From assembly GCF_007995085.1 (NCBI RefSeq), contig NZ_VOQS01000003.1, positions 2,356,001-2,420,000 on the forward strand: DNA of 64,000 nt, in the 5' to 3' direction. Position 1 is the stretch's first letter. Each line of letters begins with the position of its first letter. Both the position numbers and the translations under genes were made by a program. The notes beneath the pieces are model-generated. The model worked only from the letters and a program-made list of their open reading frames with translations, made no database searches and was not told the origin of the DNA. This stretch comes from Paraburkholderia azotifigens (GTDB taxonomy: Bacteria > Pseudomonadota > Gammaproteobacteria > Burkholderiales > Burkholderiaceae). This document shows positions 44,381 to 54,372 of the stretch, one piece after another.

Positions 44381-45769
44381 TCAGCTGTTGTGCGGCGCGC
44401 CTGGCTCGCCCAGGTCCCAGAAGACACCCGTCATCAGTTGCAGCGCTTCGCGGATGACGGGTGCGAGCACGTGCTCGTCGGGCGCATGCTGACGGCAGCC
44501 GGGATAGGAATGTGGAATCCAGATCGTCGGCAGGCTGAGCGTGTCGGCGAAACATTCGTTCGGAATCGTGCCGCCGAGGTTCGGTAGCAGCGTCACGGGC
44601 TTGCCCGTCGATGCCTCCATCGAACGCTCGGTGAAGGCGACCCAGGGGTTGTCGGGATCGAGCCTCGTTGCGGCGCCCGACGCTTCGATGGTCACTTTGA
44701 TTCCGTCGAAGCCTTCGCGTGCGAGATGCGCTTCGATCAGCTCCTTCGCGCGATGCCAGTCGGTGCCCACGACGAAACGCAACTGGCATACGGCTTCCGC
44801 CGCGCGCGGAATCGCGCTGACGGGATTGGCTACGTTACCCGATTGCATCGCAAGCACTTCGAGGGTGTTCCATGCGAACACGCGTTCGGCGGGCGTGAGA
44901 CCCGGTTCGCCCCAGTTCGGCGACAAAGGCGGATCACCTTCATCCGCGCCGATTGGCAGATGCGCGACGCGCTCGCGCACTTGCGGCGCAATCGCGGGCG
45001 GAAGGAGACCGTTAATACGGATACGCCCGTGGCCGTCGACGAGACTCGCCAGCGCGTTCGCGAGCACCGTCGCCGGATTGGCGAGCACGCCGCCCCAGTT
45101 GCCCGAATGACGTGCACCGAATGCATTGGCGAGCGTCAGACGAAAATGCAGCGCGCCGCGCGAGCCGAGAAATACCGTGGGCGAGGACGCGCGTTGGCGC
45201 GGGCCGTCGGAGGCGATGAGCAAGTCGGCTCGCAGGCGTTCGCGCAGCATCGAGCAAACGGCGTCGAGTCCCGGCGATCCGACTTCCTCGCCCATCTCGA
45301 AGATGATCTTCGCGTTGAAGCCGAGTTCGCCGCGTTCCGCGAAGACAGTTGCGAGCGCCGCGAGATTGATCGAATGCTGCGCCTTGTTGTCCGCGATGCC
45401 GCGGCCATACCAGTGTTCGCCCTCGACTTTCACCTGCCACGGTGAGCGCGCGTTTGACCAGTTGGAAGCGTCGCCGCCAATCACATCGCCGTGTCCGTAC
45501 AGGAGCACAGTCGGCAAGTCCGTTGACTCGATGCGCTCTCCGATCAGAAACGGGGGCATGCCCTTCACAGGGTTTGCCACTATCTCGCACGTGAAGCCGA
45601 GCGATGTCAGCTGGCTGTCTATTTCTTCCGACAGGTAGCGGCGCAAGAGCGGTGCGGCGTCTGCGCGCTGACTTTCAGTCGCGAGCGCGACGCGGCGGCT
45701 CAAGGTTTCAAGGAAGGCGCCGCTGTCGAAGTGCGCGAGAACCTGGGCGATTGCGCTTTGTCGGGTCAT
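44381..45769 (-). CDS. M20-family metallopeptidase / amidohydrolase
   Basis: 462 residues from ATG at 45769; an upstream TTG in frame is less likely. The dinuclear zinc site is seen in LLYGHGDVIGGD (His, Asp), YGRGIADNKAQ (bridging Asp) and FEMGEEVGSPGLD (catalytic and metal Glu), with the last His in IPHSYPGCRQHAPDEHV. The length and motifs match the ArgE/DapE/CPG2/dipeptidase group. It probably hydrolyses an N-acyl or dipeptide substrate brought in by the MHS carrier. First gene of the minus-strand set, divergent from the LysR regulator. Confidence 0.88.
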   Translation of the reverse strand: MTRQSAIAQVLAHFDSGAFLETLSRRVALATESQRADAAPLLRRYLSEEIDSQLTSLGFTCEIVANPVKGMPPFLIGERIESTDLPTVLLYGHGDVIGGDASNWSNARSPWQVKVEGEHWYGRGIADNKAQHSINLAALATVFAERGELGFNAKIIFEMGEEVGSPGLDAVCSMLRERLRADLLIASDGPRQRASSPTVFLGSRGALHFRLTLANAFGARHSGNWGGVLANPATVLANALASLVDGHGRIRINGLLPPAIAPQVRERVAHLPIGADEGDPPLSPNWGEPGLTPAERVFAWNTLEVLAMQSGNVANPVSAIPRAAEAVCQLRFVVGTDWHRAKELIEAHLAREGFDGIKVTIEASGAATRLDPDNPWVAFTERSMEASTGKPVTLLPNLGGTIPNECFADTLSLPTIWIPHSYPGCRQHAPDEHVLAPVIREALQLMTGVFWDLGEPGAPHNS

Positions 45770-45891
45770 ATCGGTTGCGTAATGGTCGATCGGTTGCAAT
45801 CAGATTAACCGCGTCGACGTTTGTTGGTATTCGCAATCAAACAAGGTACATTTGCGTATAAATCAAACCTCGCTGGTTCCCAGAGCCGAAG

Positions 45892-46839
45892 ATGCGCAAA
45901 CTGCTCGAGCCGTCTCTCTACTATTTCTCGGTTGTCGCGCAGGCCGGCTCGTTGTCGTCGGCGACGGAAAAGCTGGGCCTCACCGTTTCGGCGTTGAGCC
46001 GCCATATCGCGAAGCTGGAAGGCGACATCGGCGTGCCGCTGTTCGAGCGTCACGCGCGCGGGATGGTGCTCTCGAATGCGGGGCGTTTGTTGCTGCGTCA
46101 TGCGCAACGCACGCTCTCTGACGCGCAGGCTGTCTTCGATGAAATCCAGGGCGAGGAGCGCAGGCGCGCGCGAACCATCACCATCGCATGCACGGAAGGA
46201 TTTGCGTTCGACTTCCTGCCTGTGTCGCTGAGCACTTTCTGTCGCGACCATCCGGATATCGCGATTGAACTGGAGGTGGTGTCGTCGGAACGCGCGAGCC
46301 AACTGTTGCTGTCGGGGCAAGCGTCGATCGCGCTTGCGTTCAGCTTCAAGCCGGAGCCGGGTGTCGTCGTGCAGTTCACGCAAAGAGCGCCCGTCATGGC
46401 GTTGATGCATCTCGATCATCCGCTCGCGAGCAAGACGCAAATTTCACTCAGGGATCTTGGCGGATACCCCGTCGTGCTACAGGACAAAGGCACGACCAAC
46501 CGGCAGTTGTTCGATATCGCTTGCAATGTCGAAGGCATCGATATCGTGCCGATGATGACGAGCCGCTACGTCGCATCGCTGTATCGTTTCGCTCAGGCAG
46601 TGCCTCAGGCGATCATGCCCTCGGGCTACGTGTCCGTTGCGAAGCGGATGGGTATCGACGGCCTCACGGCGATCCCGTTCGACAACCCGCTGCTGACGCA
46701 GCGCCGGCTTCAGGTGATTACGCTGGCGGGACGCCAACTGGATGAACTGGCTCAGCGTTGCCTTAGCTGGATCGTTGCGGATCTGAAGGAGACGTCGCAA
46801 GGGATGGATCTTTCAGGCGTCGACGGTATTAACGCGTAA
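45892..46839 (+). CDS. LysR-family transcriptional regulator
   Basis: 315 residues. The N-terminal winged HTH (about 5-65) reads YYFSVVAQAGSLSSATEKLG, VSALSRHIAKLEGDIGVPLF and the effector domain (about 92-300) is of LysR_substrate type. The 122-bp gap to the divergent M20 gene holds GTTTGTT and AAACAA half-sites (45819-45844), a possible operator. LysR regulators commonly control the divergent operon, here peptidase-transporter-aminotransferase-cupin. Confidence 0.92.
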   Translation: MRKLLEPSLYYFSVVAQAGSLSSATEKLGLTVSALSRHIAKLEGDIGVPLFERHARGMVLSNAGRLLLRHAQRTLSDAQAVFDEIQGEERRRARTITIACTEGFAFDFLPVSLSTFCRDHPDIAIELEVVSSERASQLLLSGQASIALAFSFKPEPGVVVQFTQRAPVMALMHLDHPLASKTQISLRDLGGYPVVLQDKGTTNRQLFDIACNVEGIDIVPMMTSRYVASLYRFAQAVPQAIMPSGYVSVAKRMGIDGLTAIPFDNPLLTQRRLQVITLAGRQLDELAQRCLSWIVADLKETSQGMDLSGVDGINA

Positions 46840-47069
46840 GCGGCCGCTCGCGTCATTTCTGCTCGAAGTTGATCGCCAGCGTAAACACGGAATGTGTGGC
46901 GATGGTCCGCCCCGTCCGACCGGACTTGTCGAGCGTCGCAGTTCGTGGCGGGGGCGCGTGTGGTGACGCTGGAGGCGCCGCTAGCGCGGGTTGTCGTCGT
47001 CTGTCGCGGTGCTCAGGGGGCGCCGCGACAGACGCCCCCGGCGTCCCATTCCGGACAGGGTGAGCAGGA

Positions 47070-48670
47070 TCAATGCGCGCCGGACGCGTCTCCGCCGCCG
47101 CCTCGCGCGGGCCGCGTGATCCAGATGAGGGGATGATCAGCACGAAGATGATCGCCGACGCATAGAAGATGTCGTTCAGCCCCATCATCGCGGCCTGCGT
47201 GTTCACGGTGAAATCGAACAGCGCATTCGATGCCGACGGACTCACGTGCAGCAGCGTCTGCGTCGCTTCGGTCTGCTGCGCGAACACCGGGTTGGTCGCG
47301 TTGGCCTGTTCCGTCAGGCGCTCGTGATGCAGGATCGTGCGGTTGTTCCATGCCGTGCCCGCGATCGATGTGCCCACCGCGCCGCAAAACACCCGCACGA
47401 AGTTCGACAGGCCTGCCGCCGCGGGCACTTTCGGGCCCGGCTGTCCCGCGAGGATGATGGCCGTCAGCGGCACGAAGAACATCGCCATCGGGATGCCTTG
47501 CAGCAGCGTCGGCAGCACCAGATGCCACGTGTCGATTTCGATCACGTATTTCGAGCGCATGAAGAACACGATCGCGAAGCCGACGAACGCGAGCGTCGCG
47601 ATGATGCGCGCGTCCGAGCGCGGCAGCACGCGGCCCATCACGGGTGCGAGGATCACCGCAAAAATGCCGAGCGGCGCGGTCACGAGCCCGGCGTCGACGG
47701 AACGGTAGTTCAGATACTCCTGCATCCATTGCGGCAACAGAACGAGGTTGCCGAAGAACACGCCGTACGCAACGGAAATCGCGATCGTGCCGCCGAGGAA
47801 GTTGCGTTGCCTGAACAGGCGCAGATCGACGATCGGGTTCGGCTCCGTCAGCTCCCACACGAGGAAGAACGCGAAGCTGATGACGGCCGTGATGCCCAGC
47901 GCGACGATCACGGGCGAGCCGAACCAGTCGAGATCCTTGCCTTTGTCGAGCATGATTTGCAGCGACGCGACCCACGTGATCAGCAGGCCGAGGCCGACGA
48001 TGTCGATGGGCAGCTTGCGCGTCGGCGTTTCGCGCGTGCGGTAGATCATCCACGTGACGCCCGCCGCGAAAATGCCGACGGGGATGTTGATGTAGAAGAT
48101 CCACGACCACGAATAACTGTCCGTGATCCAGCCGCCGAGCGCCGGTCCCGCAATCGGGCCGACGGTCGCCGTCATCGCCCACAGCGCGAGCGCCGTCGAC
48201 GATTTTTCTTTCGGCCACGAACTGAGCAGGATCGACTGCGACAGCGGAATCAGCGGGCCGGCCACCACGCCTTGCAGCACGCGCGCGAACAGCAGCACGG
48301 GCAGCGACGGCGCGACGCCGCACAGCCACGACGCAATCACGAAACCGAGAATCGCGCTGACGAACAGCCTGATCTGTCCGAAGCGCTGCGTGAACCAGCC
48401 CGTCAGCGGAATTGCCACGGCGTTCGACGCCGCGAACACGGTGATGACCCACGTGCCTTCGTCGACGGACACGCCGAGGTTGCCGGAAATGGTGGGGATC
48501 GCGACGTTGGCGATCGACGTGTCGAGCACGTTCATGAACGTGGCGAGCGCGACGGCGAAGGTCGCGAGCACCAGCTGGCTGCCATGCAGCGGCGGGGCGG
48601 GCGGCGCTGCGGCGGGCTTCGGGGGGGCGGGCTGGTCGGCTGGTCCGGCGGGTTGGGTCGGTTCGCTCAA
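47070..48670 (-). pseudogene. DHA2-family drug efflux MFS (EmrB/QacA type), frameshifted at its C-terminus
   Basis: Starts at TTG 48670 with CCCGGAG at a proper distance. Fourteen helices with FMNVLDTSIANVAIPTISG in helix 1 and the motif C-like LQGVVAGPLIPLSQSIL. In the last helix IIFVLIIP runs into a G4 run at 47129-47132 (plus strand). One missing base turns the expected LIWITRPARGG and a stop at 47070 into a 90-residue foreign tail. All but the last few residues of the carrier are intact, so either the tail is tolerated or the base is an assembly error. Pumps hydrophobic drugs out in exchange for protons; no EmrA partner is adjacent. Confidence 0.85.
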
Positions 48671-48960
48671 ACGGTTCTCCGGGCAGGGAAAAAGCGGCGC
48701 GGCAGACGGATAAAAGGCCGATGATAGTCGCAAGCGCCCATCGGCATCGGCAAGGTGCGCAGTCGCCACGCGGAGCGAATCAGAATTGCGTTGTCCAGTG
48801 CGGCGTCGTGCGCGTGCGTCTGCTGTTGGGCGCCGCTGACGGTCAGCACGAAATTCACGCAAAATCAGGGCGCGCAGCGTATGCTGCCGCCTGCGCGTGA
48901 CATGGCAACGGCGCAATGCCCGCGGTGCGCGCCGCGCGACAGAAAGAAAGCGAAAGGATG

Positions 48961-49626
48961 ATGGCGATGGCCTGGGAACAATTCGACAACGGCTGGCGGC
49001 TCGCGCCCGCCGATGGACCGGCAACGGCGCTCGTCGTGCTGCTGCATGGCGTTGGCAGCAATGCTCAGGATCTCGTGCCGCTCGCGGACATCTGGCGCGA
49101 AGCGCTGCCGCAAGCGGCGTTCGTTTCGCTCGACGGCAGCGAGCCGTTCGACGGCGGCTTCGGCGGCCGTCAGTGGTTCAGTCTGCGCGATGTCGACGCG
49201 AATAACCGTCCGGGCCGCGTCGCCGCCGCATGGCCCGCGCTGCAGAAAATGCTCGACGCCGAACTCGCGCACTGGCACCTCGGCTACGGCCAGCTCGCGC
49301 TGGTAGGCTTCTCGCAAGGCTCGATGATGTCGCTGCATCACGTGGCGACGAACGCACAGGGCGCGGCCGCCGTGGTCGCGTTTTCGGGGCGGCTCGCGTC
49401 GCCCGTCACCACGCACAGCGCCACCCCCGTGACGCTGATCCACGGCGACGACGACGCCGTGATTCCCGTCGACGAAACCGAACGTGCCGCCATCGCGCTG
49501 CACGACGCGGGCTTCGACGTCGAAGCGTTCGCGCTGCCGGGCGTCGGCCACACGATTTCCGGCGACGGCGTGGCGCTGGGCCGCGACGCACTCGTGCGCG
49601 CGCTCGCGCCGCTTGCTCGCAGCTGA
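48961..49626 (+). CDS. Carboxylesterase / phospholipase (YpfH type)
   Basis: 221 residues. The alpha/beta-hydrolase order is clear: oxyanion loop VVLLHGVGSNAQDL, nucleophile Ser in GFSQGSMM, Asp in IHGDDDAVIP and His in GVGHTISGDG. Several ATGs cluster at 48958-48967 behind GAAAGG, so the exact start may differ by three codons. Serine esterases of this class cleave small carboxylic esters or acyl-proteins in the cytosol. Confidence 0.88.
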   Translation: MAMAWEQFDNGWRLAPADGPATALVVLLHGVGSNAQDLVPLADIWREALPQAAFVSLDGSEPFDGGFGGRQWFSLRDVDANNRPGRVAAAWPALQKMLDAELAHWHLGYGQLALVGFSQGSMMSLHHVATNAQGAAAVVAFSGRLASPVTTHSATPVTLIHGDDDAVIPVDETERAAIALHDAGFDVEAFALPGVGHTISGDGVALGRDALVRALAPLARS

Positions 49627-49853
49627 TCCATCTCGCATCGAATCCCGTCCCGCGAACTGTCAGAACGGCCGCGCATGTAAGCGGCCGAAAGGCAGTTTCG
49701 AGTTCATCCTCCTAAAGTTCGCCGGGCATTTGCCGATATGCGCTCAAGAGCCGGAAAAACTTTCCGACGCACGAACGCGTCGCTTCATCGCGCCGTACGT
49801 TTGACATTTTCGCTGCCGCAAAGGCAGCTCACTTCTTTCAAAAGAGCCTGATC

Positions 49854-50909
49854 ATGGCCAGATCGAATGCGCAGTCATCGCTTTTTGGACGCCTGTTCCG
49901 CCAGTCCGTGGCGGTCGATCTCGGCACGGCCAATACGCTGATCTATACCGACGACGGCGGCATCGTGCTGAACGAGCCGTCCGTAGTGTGCTTCGACAAG
50001 CACGATGCGGCGACGGGACGCAAGCGCGTTGCGCTGGTGGGCAGCGAGGCCAAGCAGATGATCGGCCGCGCGCCGTGCAACCTCGAGCCCGTGCGGCCGA
50101 TGCGTCACGGCGTGATTGCCAACTTCCCCGCCGCCGAACACATGATCCGGCAGTTCGTCGACATGGCGCGTCCGCGTCCGTTCTTCGCGCGCCGCGCTGC
50201 GTTCACGATCTGCGTGCCGTCCAGCGCCACCCAGGTCGAGCGCCGCGCGATCCGGGAGGCGGCGGCGGCGGCGGGCGCCTGGAAGGTGAACCTGATCGAC
50301 GAGTCGCTCGCGTCGGCTGTCGGCGCGGGCTTGCCGGTGTCGTCGGCGACGGGCTCGATGGTCGTCGACATCGGCGGCGGCACGACGGAAATCGGCGTGA
50401 TCGCGCTTGGCGGCACGGCCTACAGCGGCTCGATCCGCGTCGGCGGCGACCAGCTCGATGCCGCGATCATCAAGCACGTGCGTAACAACTTCGGCGTGCT
50501 GCTCGGCGAGCAGACGGCGGAACTCGTGAAGAAAACGATCGGCTCGGCGCTCGCCATCGTGCCGCCCGACACGATGCGTGCAACGGGACGCGGCGTCGAC
50601 GACGGCCTTCCGCGCACGGTCGAACTGTCGACGCAGGATGTCGTCGACGCGATCGCCGCGCCGCTGCGCCAGGTGCTCGCCGCGGTCAAGACGGCGCTGG
50701 AGAGCGCGCCGCCCGAACTCGTCACGGATATCGCGGACGCGGGTATCGTGCTGACGGGCGGCGGTGCGCTGCTCGGCAATCTCGCGCGCTATTTCAGCAA
50801 CGAACTGGGCCTCGAAGTACGCGTCGCCGACGAACCGCTGACGTGCGCCGTGCGCGGCGCCGGCGCGGCGGCGAGCGCAGGCCTGCTCGAGATGTCGGCG
50901 TACGACTGA
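49854..50909 (+). CDS. Orphan MreB-like actin-family protein
   Basis: 351 residues. The actin-type ATPase motifs are complete: phosphate-1 VAVDLGTANTLIYTDDGG, phosphate-2 SMVVDIGGGTTEIGVI and the adenosine motif IVLTGGGALLGNLA. It is a little longer than standard MreB, with an N-terminal extension of about 15 residues before strand 1. It stands alone, without mreC, mreD, pbp2 or rodA, unlike the main mre operon. It may be a second filament used under special conditions or for another cargo. Confidence 0.85.
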   Translation: MARSNAQSSLFGRLFRQSVAVDLGTANTLIYTDDGGIVLNEPSVVCFDKHDAATGRKRVALVGSEAKQMIGRAPCNLEPVRPMRHGVIANFPAAEHMIRQFVDMARPRPFFARRAAFTICVPSSATQVERRAIREAAAAAGAWKVNLIDESLASAVGAGLPVSSATGSMVVDIGGGTTEIGVIALGGTAYSGSIRVGGDQLDAAIIKHVRNNFGVLLGEQTAELVKKTIGSALAIVPPDTMRATGRGVDDGLPRTVELSTQDVVDAIAAPLRQVLAAVKTALESAPPELVTDIADAGIVLTGGGALLGNLARYFSNELGLEVRVADEPLTCAVRGAGAAASAGLLEMSAYD

Positions 50910-50994
50910 CGCAATCGTTTGACATGGCTGGCTGCGCACGCGCAAGGCGGCGTCATGTGAGAATGGGGCTTCTGCGGCGCGCTTATCGTGGATA

Positions 50995-51864
50995 ATGCGC
51001 GCCTTTTCATTCCCGCCTCTCTCAGTGAATCAGACTTCCGCTTCATCCGCACTTTCCATCGAATTGCCCAACGGCTTGCGCATGCCGTATGTCGAACAGG
51101 GCGAGGGCGAGCTGCTGCTCTTCGTGCATGGCTCGCTGTGCGATTACCGCTACTGGGAACCGCAGCTCGCGGGTCTGTCGAAGCGGTATCGCTGTGTCGC
51201 CGTGAGTCTCACGCATTACTGGCCCGCAACGGATACGGCTGCTTCGCATCCGTTCAGCTGGAGCGATCACGCGGATGAAGTCGCGCAGTTCATCGAACTG
51301 TATGGCGCGGGGCCGGCGCATGTCGTCGGTCACTCGCGCGGCGGCTGCGTCGCGTATCACTTCGCGCGGCGTCATGGGCAGCATGTGAAGACGTTGACGC
51401 TTGCCGATCCGGGCGGGCCGTTGCAGATCGCCGGACGTGCGCCCGCGAGTTTGCCGGAAACGGTGAATGCGCTGCGTGCGCGCGCCGCGCAATTGATCGA
51501 AGCGGGGGAGGTCGACGCGGGCTTGCAGCTATTCGTCGATTCCGTGAGCCGCCCCGGTTTCTGGTCGAAGAGCACGCCGGGATTCCGGCGCATGGCGACG
51601 GACAACGCGCACACGCTCGCGCGTCAGTTTCGCGATCCGTTGCCCGCTTATACGCCTGAAGGCGCGTCGGACGTGAAGTGCCCGGTGCTGCTGATCGACG
51701 GCGAAAAGAGTCCGCTGATGTTCCGGCGCGCGGCGGAAACGCTCGCAACGTGGCTACGGGATGCGCGCCGCGAAACGGTGATGGGCGCGTCGCACGGAAT
51801 GAATCTCGCGCATCCTGCCGCCTTCAACCGTTTCGTCGACGCGTTCATTCAACGCACGCGTTGA
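50995..51864 (+). CDS. Alpha/beta-hydrolase fold protein
   Basis: 289 residues (an in-frame GTG about 10 codons in is another possible start). Oxyanion region LLLFVHGSLCDYRYW, nucleophile Ser in VVGHSRGGCVAYHFA, acid Asp in LLIDGEKSPLMF and His in MGASHGMNLAHP. No lid type that points to a substrate. Converges on the small hypothetical gene to its right. Confidence 0.87.
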   Translation: MRAFSFPPLSVNQTSASSALSIELPNGLRMPYVEQGEGELLLFVHGSLCDYRYWEPQLAGLSKRYRCVAVSLTHYWPATDTAASHPFSWSDHADEVAQFIELYGAGPAHVVGHSRGGCVAYHFARRHGQHVKTLTLADPGGPLQIAGRAPASLPETVNALRARAAQLIEAGEVDAGLQLFVDSVSRPGFWSKSTPGFRRMATDNAHTLARQFRDPLPAYTPEGASDVKCPVLLIDGEKSPLMFRRAAETLATWLRDARRETVMGASHGMNLAHPAAFNRFVDAFIQRTR

Positions 51865-51879
51865 GACTTCATTGACCGG

Positions 51880-52284
51880 TCAGTCTTTTGCGTGCGCGTC
51901 GATATCGAGCGCGCGCTCGGCCGGTTCGCCGACGAGACCGCAATAGTAGAGATGCACGCCGATCGCGAGCGAGTCGTGGCGGATCTCGTTGAACGCCTTC
52001 CACGCCTTCTGCGGTTCCTTGAACACGAGATAGTGGGCTTCGTGCGACACGAGACGCGCGACCTGATGCAGCCCATGTCCATGCAGACGGTCGACGAGTT
52101 CGTCGAGGCTGCGATGCGTGCGCGCGTCGGTGCGCGGATACAGCATGTGCAGAACGGCGACCTTTTCCGTCGCCAGCGCCGCCGACATCGCGAGCACGAT
52201 GTCCTGATGGTTCAAGGCCGTGACGACGATGTCTTCTTCGGCTTCTTCGGTCGCGGGAAAGAGCGTGTCGATGTTCATGTTCAT
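51880..52284 (-). CDS. Conserved-looking hypothetical protein
   Basis: 134 residues, soluble, starting MNMNIDTLFPATEEAEEDIV. It has a His-rich central part (RLHGHGLHQVARLVSHEAHY) and ends in an acidic tail. I do not recognise a family. AACAGGAA lies before the start. A strong terminator-like hairpin sits 34 bases upstream in the same direction (52318-52349), so expression may need read-through. Confidence 0.6.
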   Translation of the reverse strand: MNMNIDTLFPATEEAEEDIVVTALNHQDIVLAMSAALATEKVAVLHMLYPRTDARTHRSLDELVDRLHGHGLHQVARLVSHEAHYLVFKEPQKAWKAFNEIRHDSLAIGVHLYYCGLVGEPAERALDIDAHAKD

Positions 52285-52708
52285 TTTGTTTATTCCTGTT
52301 GTTCCTGTGCCTGACTTTTAAAAAAGACCCGCCGGTGACGGGCGGGTCCAGGACAGCAATGTGTTTGCAGGGGAAGCTAAACACAGGTTCAGTATCTCAG
52401 ACGCGCTTGCGTTTGACGGCCCGCCCCGGAGCAAAACATTGTTGCGCCTGATGCGCTTACTTTCATTTGTCTGTCGATGAAATGGCTTGTGCAGGCGTCG
52501 AGTATTGCTTGGTGCGAGATGGATTGTTGCGTGCAAGCGATGCAATCAAATGGCTTGCGCGCCGTAGAATGCTGACGGCTGCCGGATGCGGCAAAACGTG
52601 CAGTAGCCAGTGCATGAATCATTCGTTCAATGCGCGTGTTTCCCGCCGCGAGCCCGGCCACACGTGTTTTGCGTGTCTCCAGCAATGCAATGTCGAAAGG
52701 AATTCCAG
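52285..52708. other. Divergent region between the hypothetical gene and gltA
   Basis: Contains the minus-strand hairpin (52318-52349). The remaining 360 bases hold the gltA leader and no supported gene; a transcript entering the hairpin must start somewhere in 52350-52700. Confidence 0.5.
52318..52349 (-). terminator. Terminator or attenuator before the hypothetical gene
   Basis: Minus strand: GACCCGCC, 7-base loop, GGCGGGTC, then a run of six T. It is a textbook intrinsic terminator but points into the start of the 51880-52284 gene, as leader attenuators do. No gene that it would end is visible upstream on that strand. Confidence 0.75.
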
Positions 52709-54010
52709 ATGAACGTATCAACGACCAAAGCCACGCTGTCGTTTTCCGATAGCGACGAGAAGATCGAACTGCCCGTTTATAAAGGATCGTTGGGTCCGGA
52801 TGTAATCGACATTCGCAAGCTGTACGGCCAAACGGGCAAGTTCACTTACGATCCGGGCTTCATGTCGACGGCCTCGTGCAATTCGGCGATCACCTACATC
52901 GACGGCGACAAGGGCGAGCTGCTGTACCGCGGTTATCCGATCGACAACCTCGCGCAAAACGCGGACTTCCTCGAAACCTGCTACCTGCTGCTGAAAGGCG
53001 AACTGCCGGATGCGCAGCAGAAGAAAGAATTCGAAGACACCGTCACGAAGCACACGATGGTGCACGAGCAGATGCATTTCTTCTTCCGTGGCTTCCGCCG
53101 CGACGCGCATCCGATGGCGATTCTCGTCGCGGCAGTCGGTGCATTGTCGGCGTTCTATCACGACTCGCTCGACATCAGCAACCCGCTGCATCGCGATGTC
53201 TCCGCGATCCGCATGATCGCGAAGCTGCCGACGCTCGTCGCGATGGCGTACAAGTACTCGATCGGCCAGCCGTTCGTGTATCCGCGCAACGACCTGCCGT
53301 ACAGCGCGAATTTCATGCACATGATGTTCTCGAACCCGGCCGAAGAGTACAAGGTCAACGACGTGCTGGTCCGCGCACTGGACCGCATCCTGATCCTGCA
53401 CGCCGACCACGAACAGAACGCGTCGACGTCGACGGTGCGTCTGGCAGGCTCGTCGGGCGCGAATCCGTTTGCGTGTATCGCAGCGGGGATCGCCTGCCTC
53501 TGGGGCCCGGCGCACGGCGGCGCGAACGAAGCCGCGCTGAACATGCTCGAAGAAATCGGCTCGGTCGACAACATTCCTGAGTTCATCAAGCAGGTGAAGG
53601 ACAAGAACTCGGGCGTGAAGCTGATGGGCTTCGGCCACCGCGTCTACAAGAACTACGACCCGCGTGCGAAGCTGATGCGCGAAACCTGTCACGAAGTGCT
53701 GAACGAACTGGGCCTGCACGACGACCCGCTGTTCAAGCTCGCCATGGCGCTCGAAAAGATCGCGCTGGAAGACGAATACTTCGTGTCGCGCAAGCTGTAC
53801 CCGAACGTCGACTTCTACTCGGGCATCGTGCAGCGCGCGCTCGGTATTCCGACCGCGATGTTCACCTGCATCTTCGCGCTCGCGCGCACGGTCGGCTGGA
53901 TCGCGCAATGGAACGAAATGATCGCCGATCCCGAGCAGAAGATCGGCCGTCCGCGTCAGCTGTTCATCGGCGAAACGGCGCGCGAAGCGAAGCCGGTCGC
54001 AAAGCGCTAA
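52709..54010 (+). CDS. gltA: Citrate synthase (type II, hexameric)
   Basis: 433 residues from the ATG at 52709, with GAAAGGA upstream. Catalytic residues: His in [13 protein letters not shown], the His in [15 protein letters not shown], and Asp in PNVDFYSG. The N-terminal domain ([20 protein letters not shown]) is typical for Gram-negative NADH-regulated GltA. It makes citrate from oxaloacetate and acetyl-CoA. Sited apart from the sdh operon, with its own terminator. Confidence 0.96.
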   Translation: MNVSTTKATLSFSDSDEKIELPVYKGSLGPDVIDIRKLYGQTGKFTYDPGFMSTASCNSAITYIDGDKGELLYRGYPIDNLAQNADFLETCYLLLKGELPDAQQKKEFEDTVTKHTMVHEQMHFFFRGFRRDAHPMAILVAAVGALSAFYHDSLDISNPLHRDVSAIRMIAKLPTLVAMAYKYSIGQPFVYPRNDLPYSANFMHMMFSNPAEEYKVNDVLVRALDRILILHADHEQNASTSTVRLAGSSGANPFACIAAGIACLWGPAHGGANEAALNMLEEIGSVDNIPEFIKQVKDKNSGVKLMGFGHRVYKNYDPRAKLMRETCHEVLNELGLHDDPLFKLAMALEKIALEDEYFVSRKLYPNVDFYSGIVQRALGIPTAMFTCIFALARTVGWIAQWNEMIADPEQKIGRPRQLFIGETAREAKPVAKR

Positions 54011-54072
54011 AGGTTATTCACGCTCAGGCTTGCTTTTGAACGCCGCTATCCGCGGCCTCGTCTGAAAGCACA

Positions 54073-54108
54073 GGCGCCGCTCCCGCATAAGGGGAGCGGC
54101 GCCTTTTT
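54073..54108 (+). terminator. Rho-independent terminator of gltA
   Basis: GGCGCCGCTCCC (54073-54084) pairs with GGGAGCGGCGCC (54092-54103), followed by TTTTT. Confidence 0.9.
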
Positions 54109-54372
54109 CATTTGCGGCGGCATAGCGAAATTGCAAAGGATGACGAAATAATCTGTGCAAATTCCACCCGTCGACCGGCAACGGCCACGGCGACGCATTG
54201 CCGGCGTGCACGATATTCCGTATGACAGCACGACCCGTGCCATGCATCCTTCACGTTGCCTTTCAATGAAAATTTCATGAAGAATCGGGGCACCCGCGAC
54301 ACTATCCTCTGTCGTAATCGCACGAACCTTCTACAATCACCGGAACAAAGCCACTAGCACAGGAGCAAGCTG
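54109..54372. other. Intergenic region before the debranching-type gene
   Basis: No gene seen. An AGGAG ribosome site for the next gene lies at its end, and TACAAT (54333-54338) is a fair -10 box. Confidence 0.4.

Noticed and set aside
41933..44587. An 884-residue plus-strand frame opposite the aminotransferase and MHS genes
   Set aside because: It is Arg/His/Glu-rich and has no domain; long antisense frames are common in high-GC DNA. The minus-strand genes are clearly real.
46853..47069. The 90-residue C-terminal extension of the DHA2 efflux protein as a new domain
   Set aside because: It arises only after the lost base, is low-complexity and follows the shifted frame; the original frame gives a normal family C-terminus at 47070.
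47246..48724. A 492-residue plus-strand frame opposite the DHA2 gene
   Set aside because: Same antisense artefact: extremely Arg-rich with no recognisable fold.
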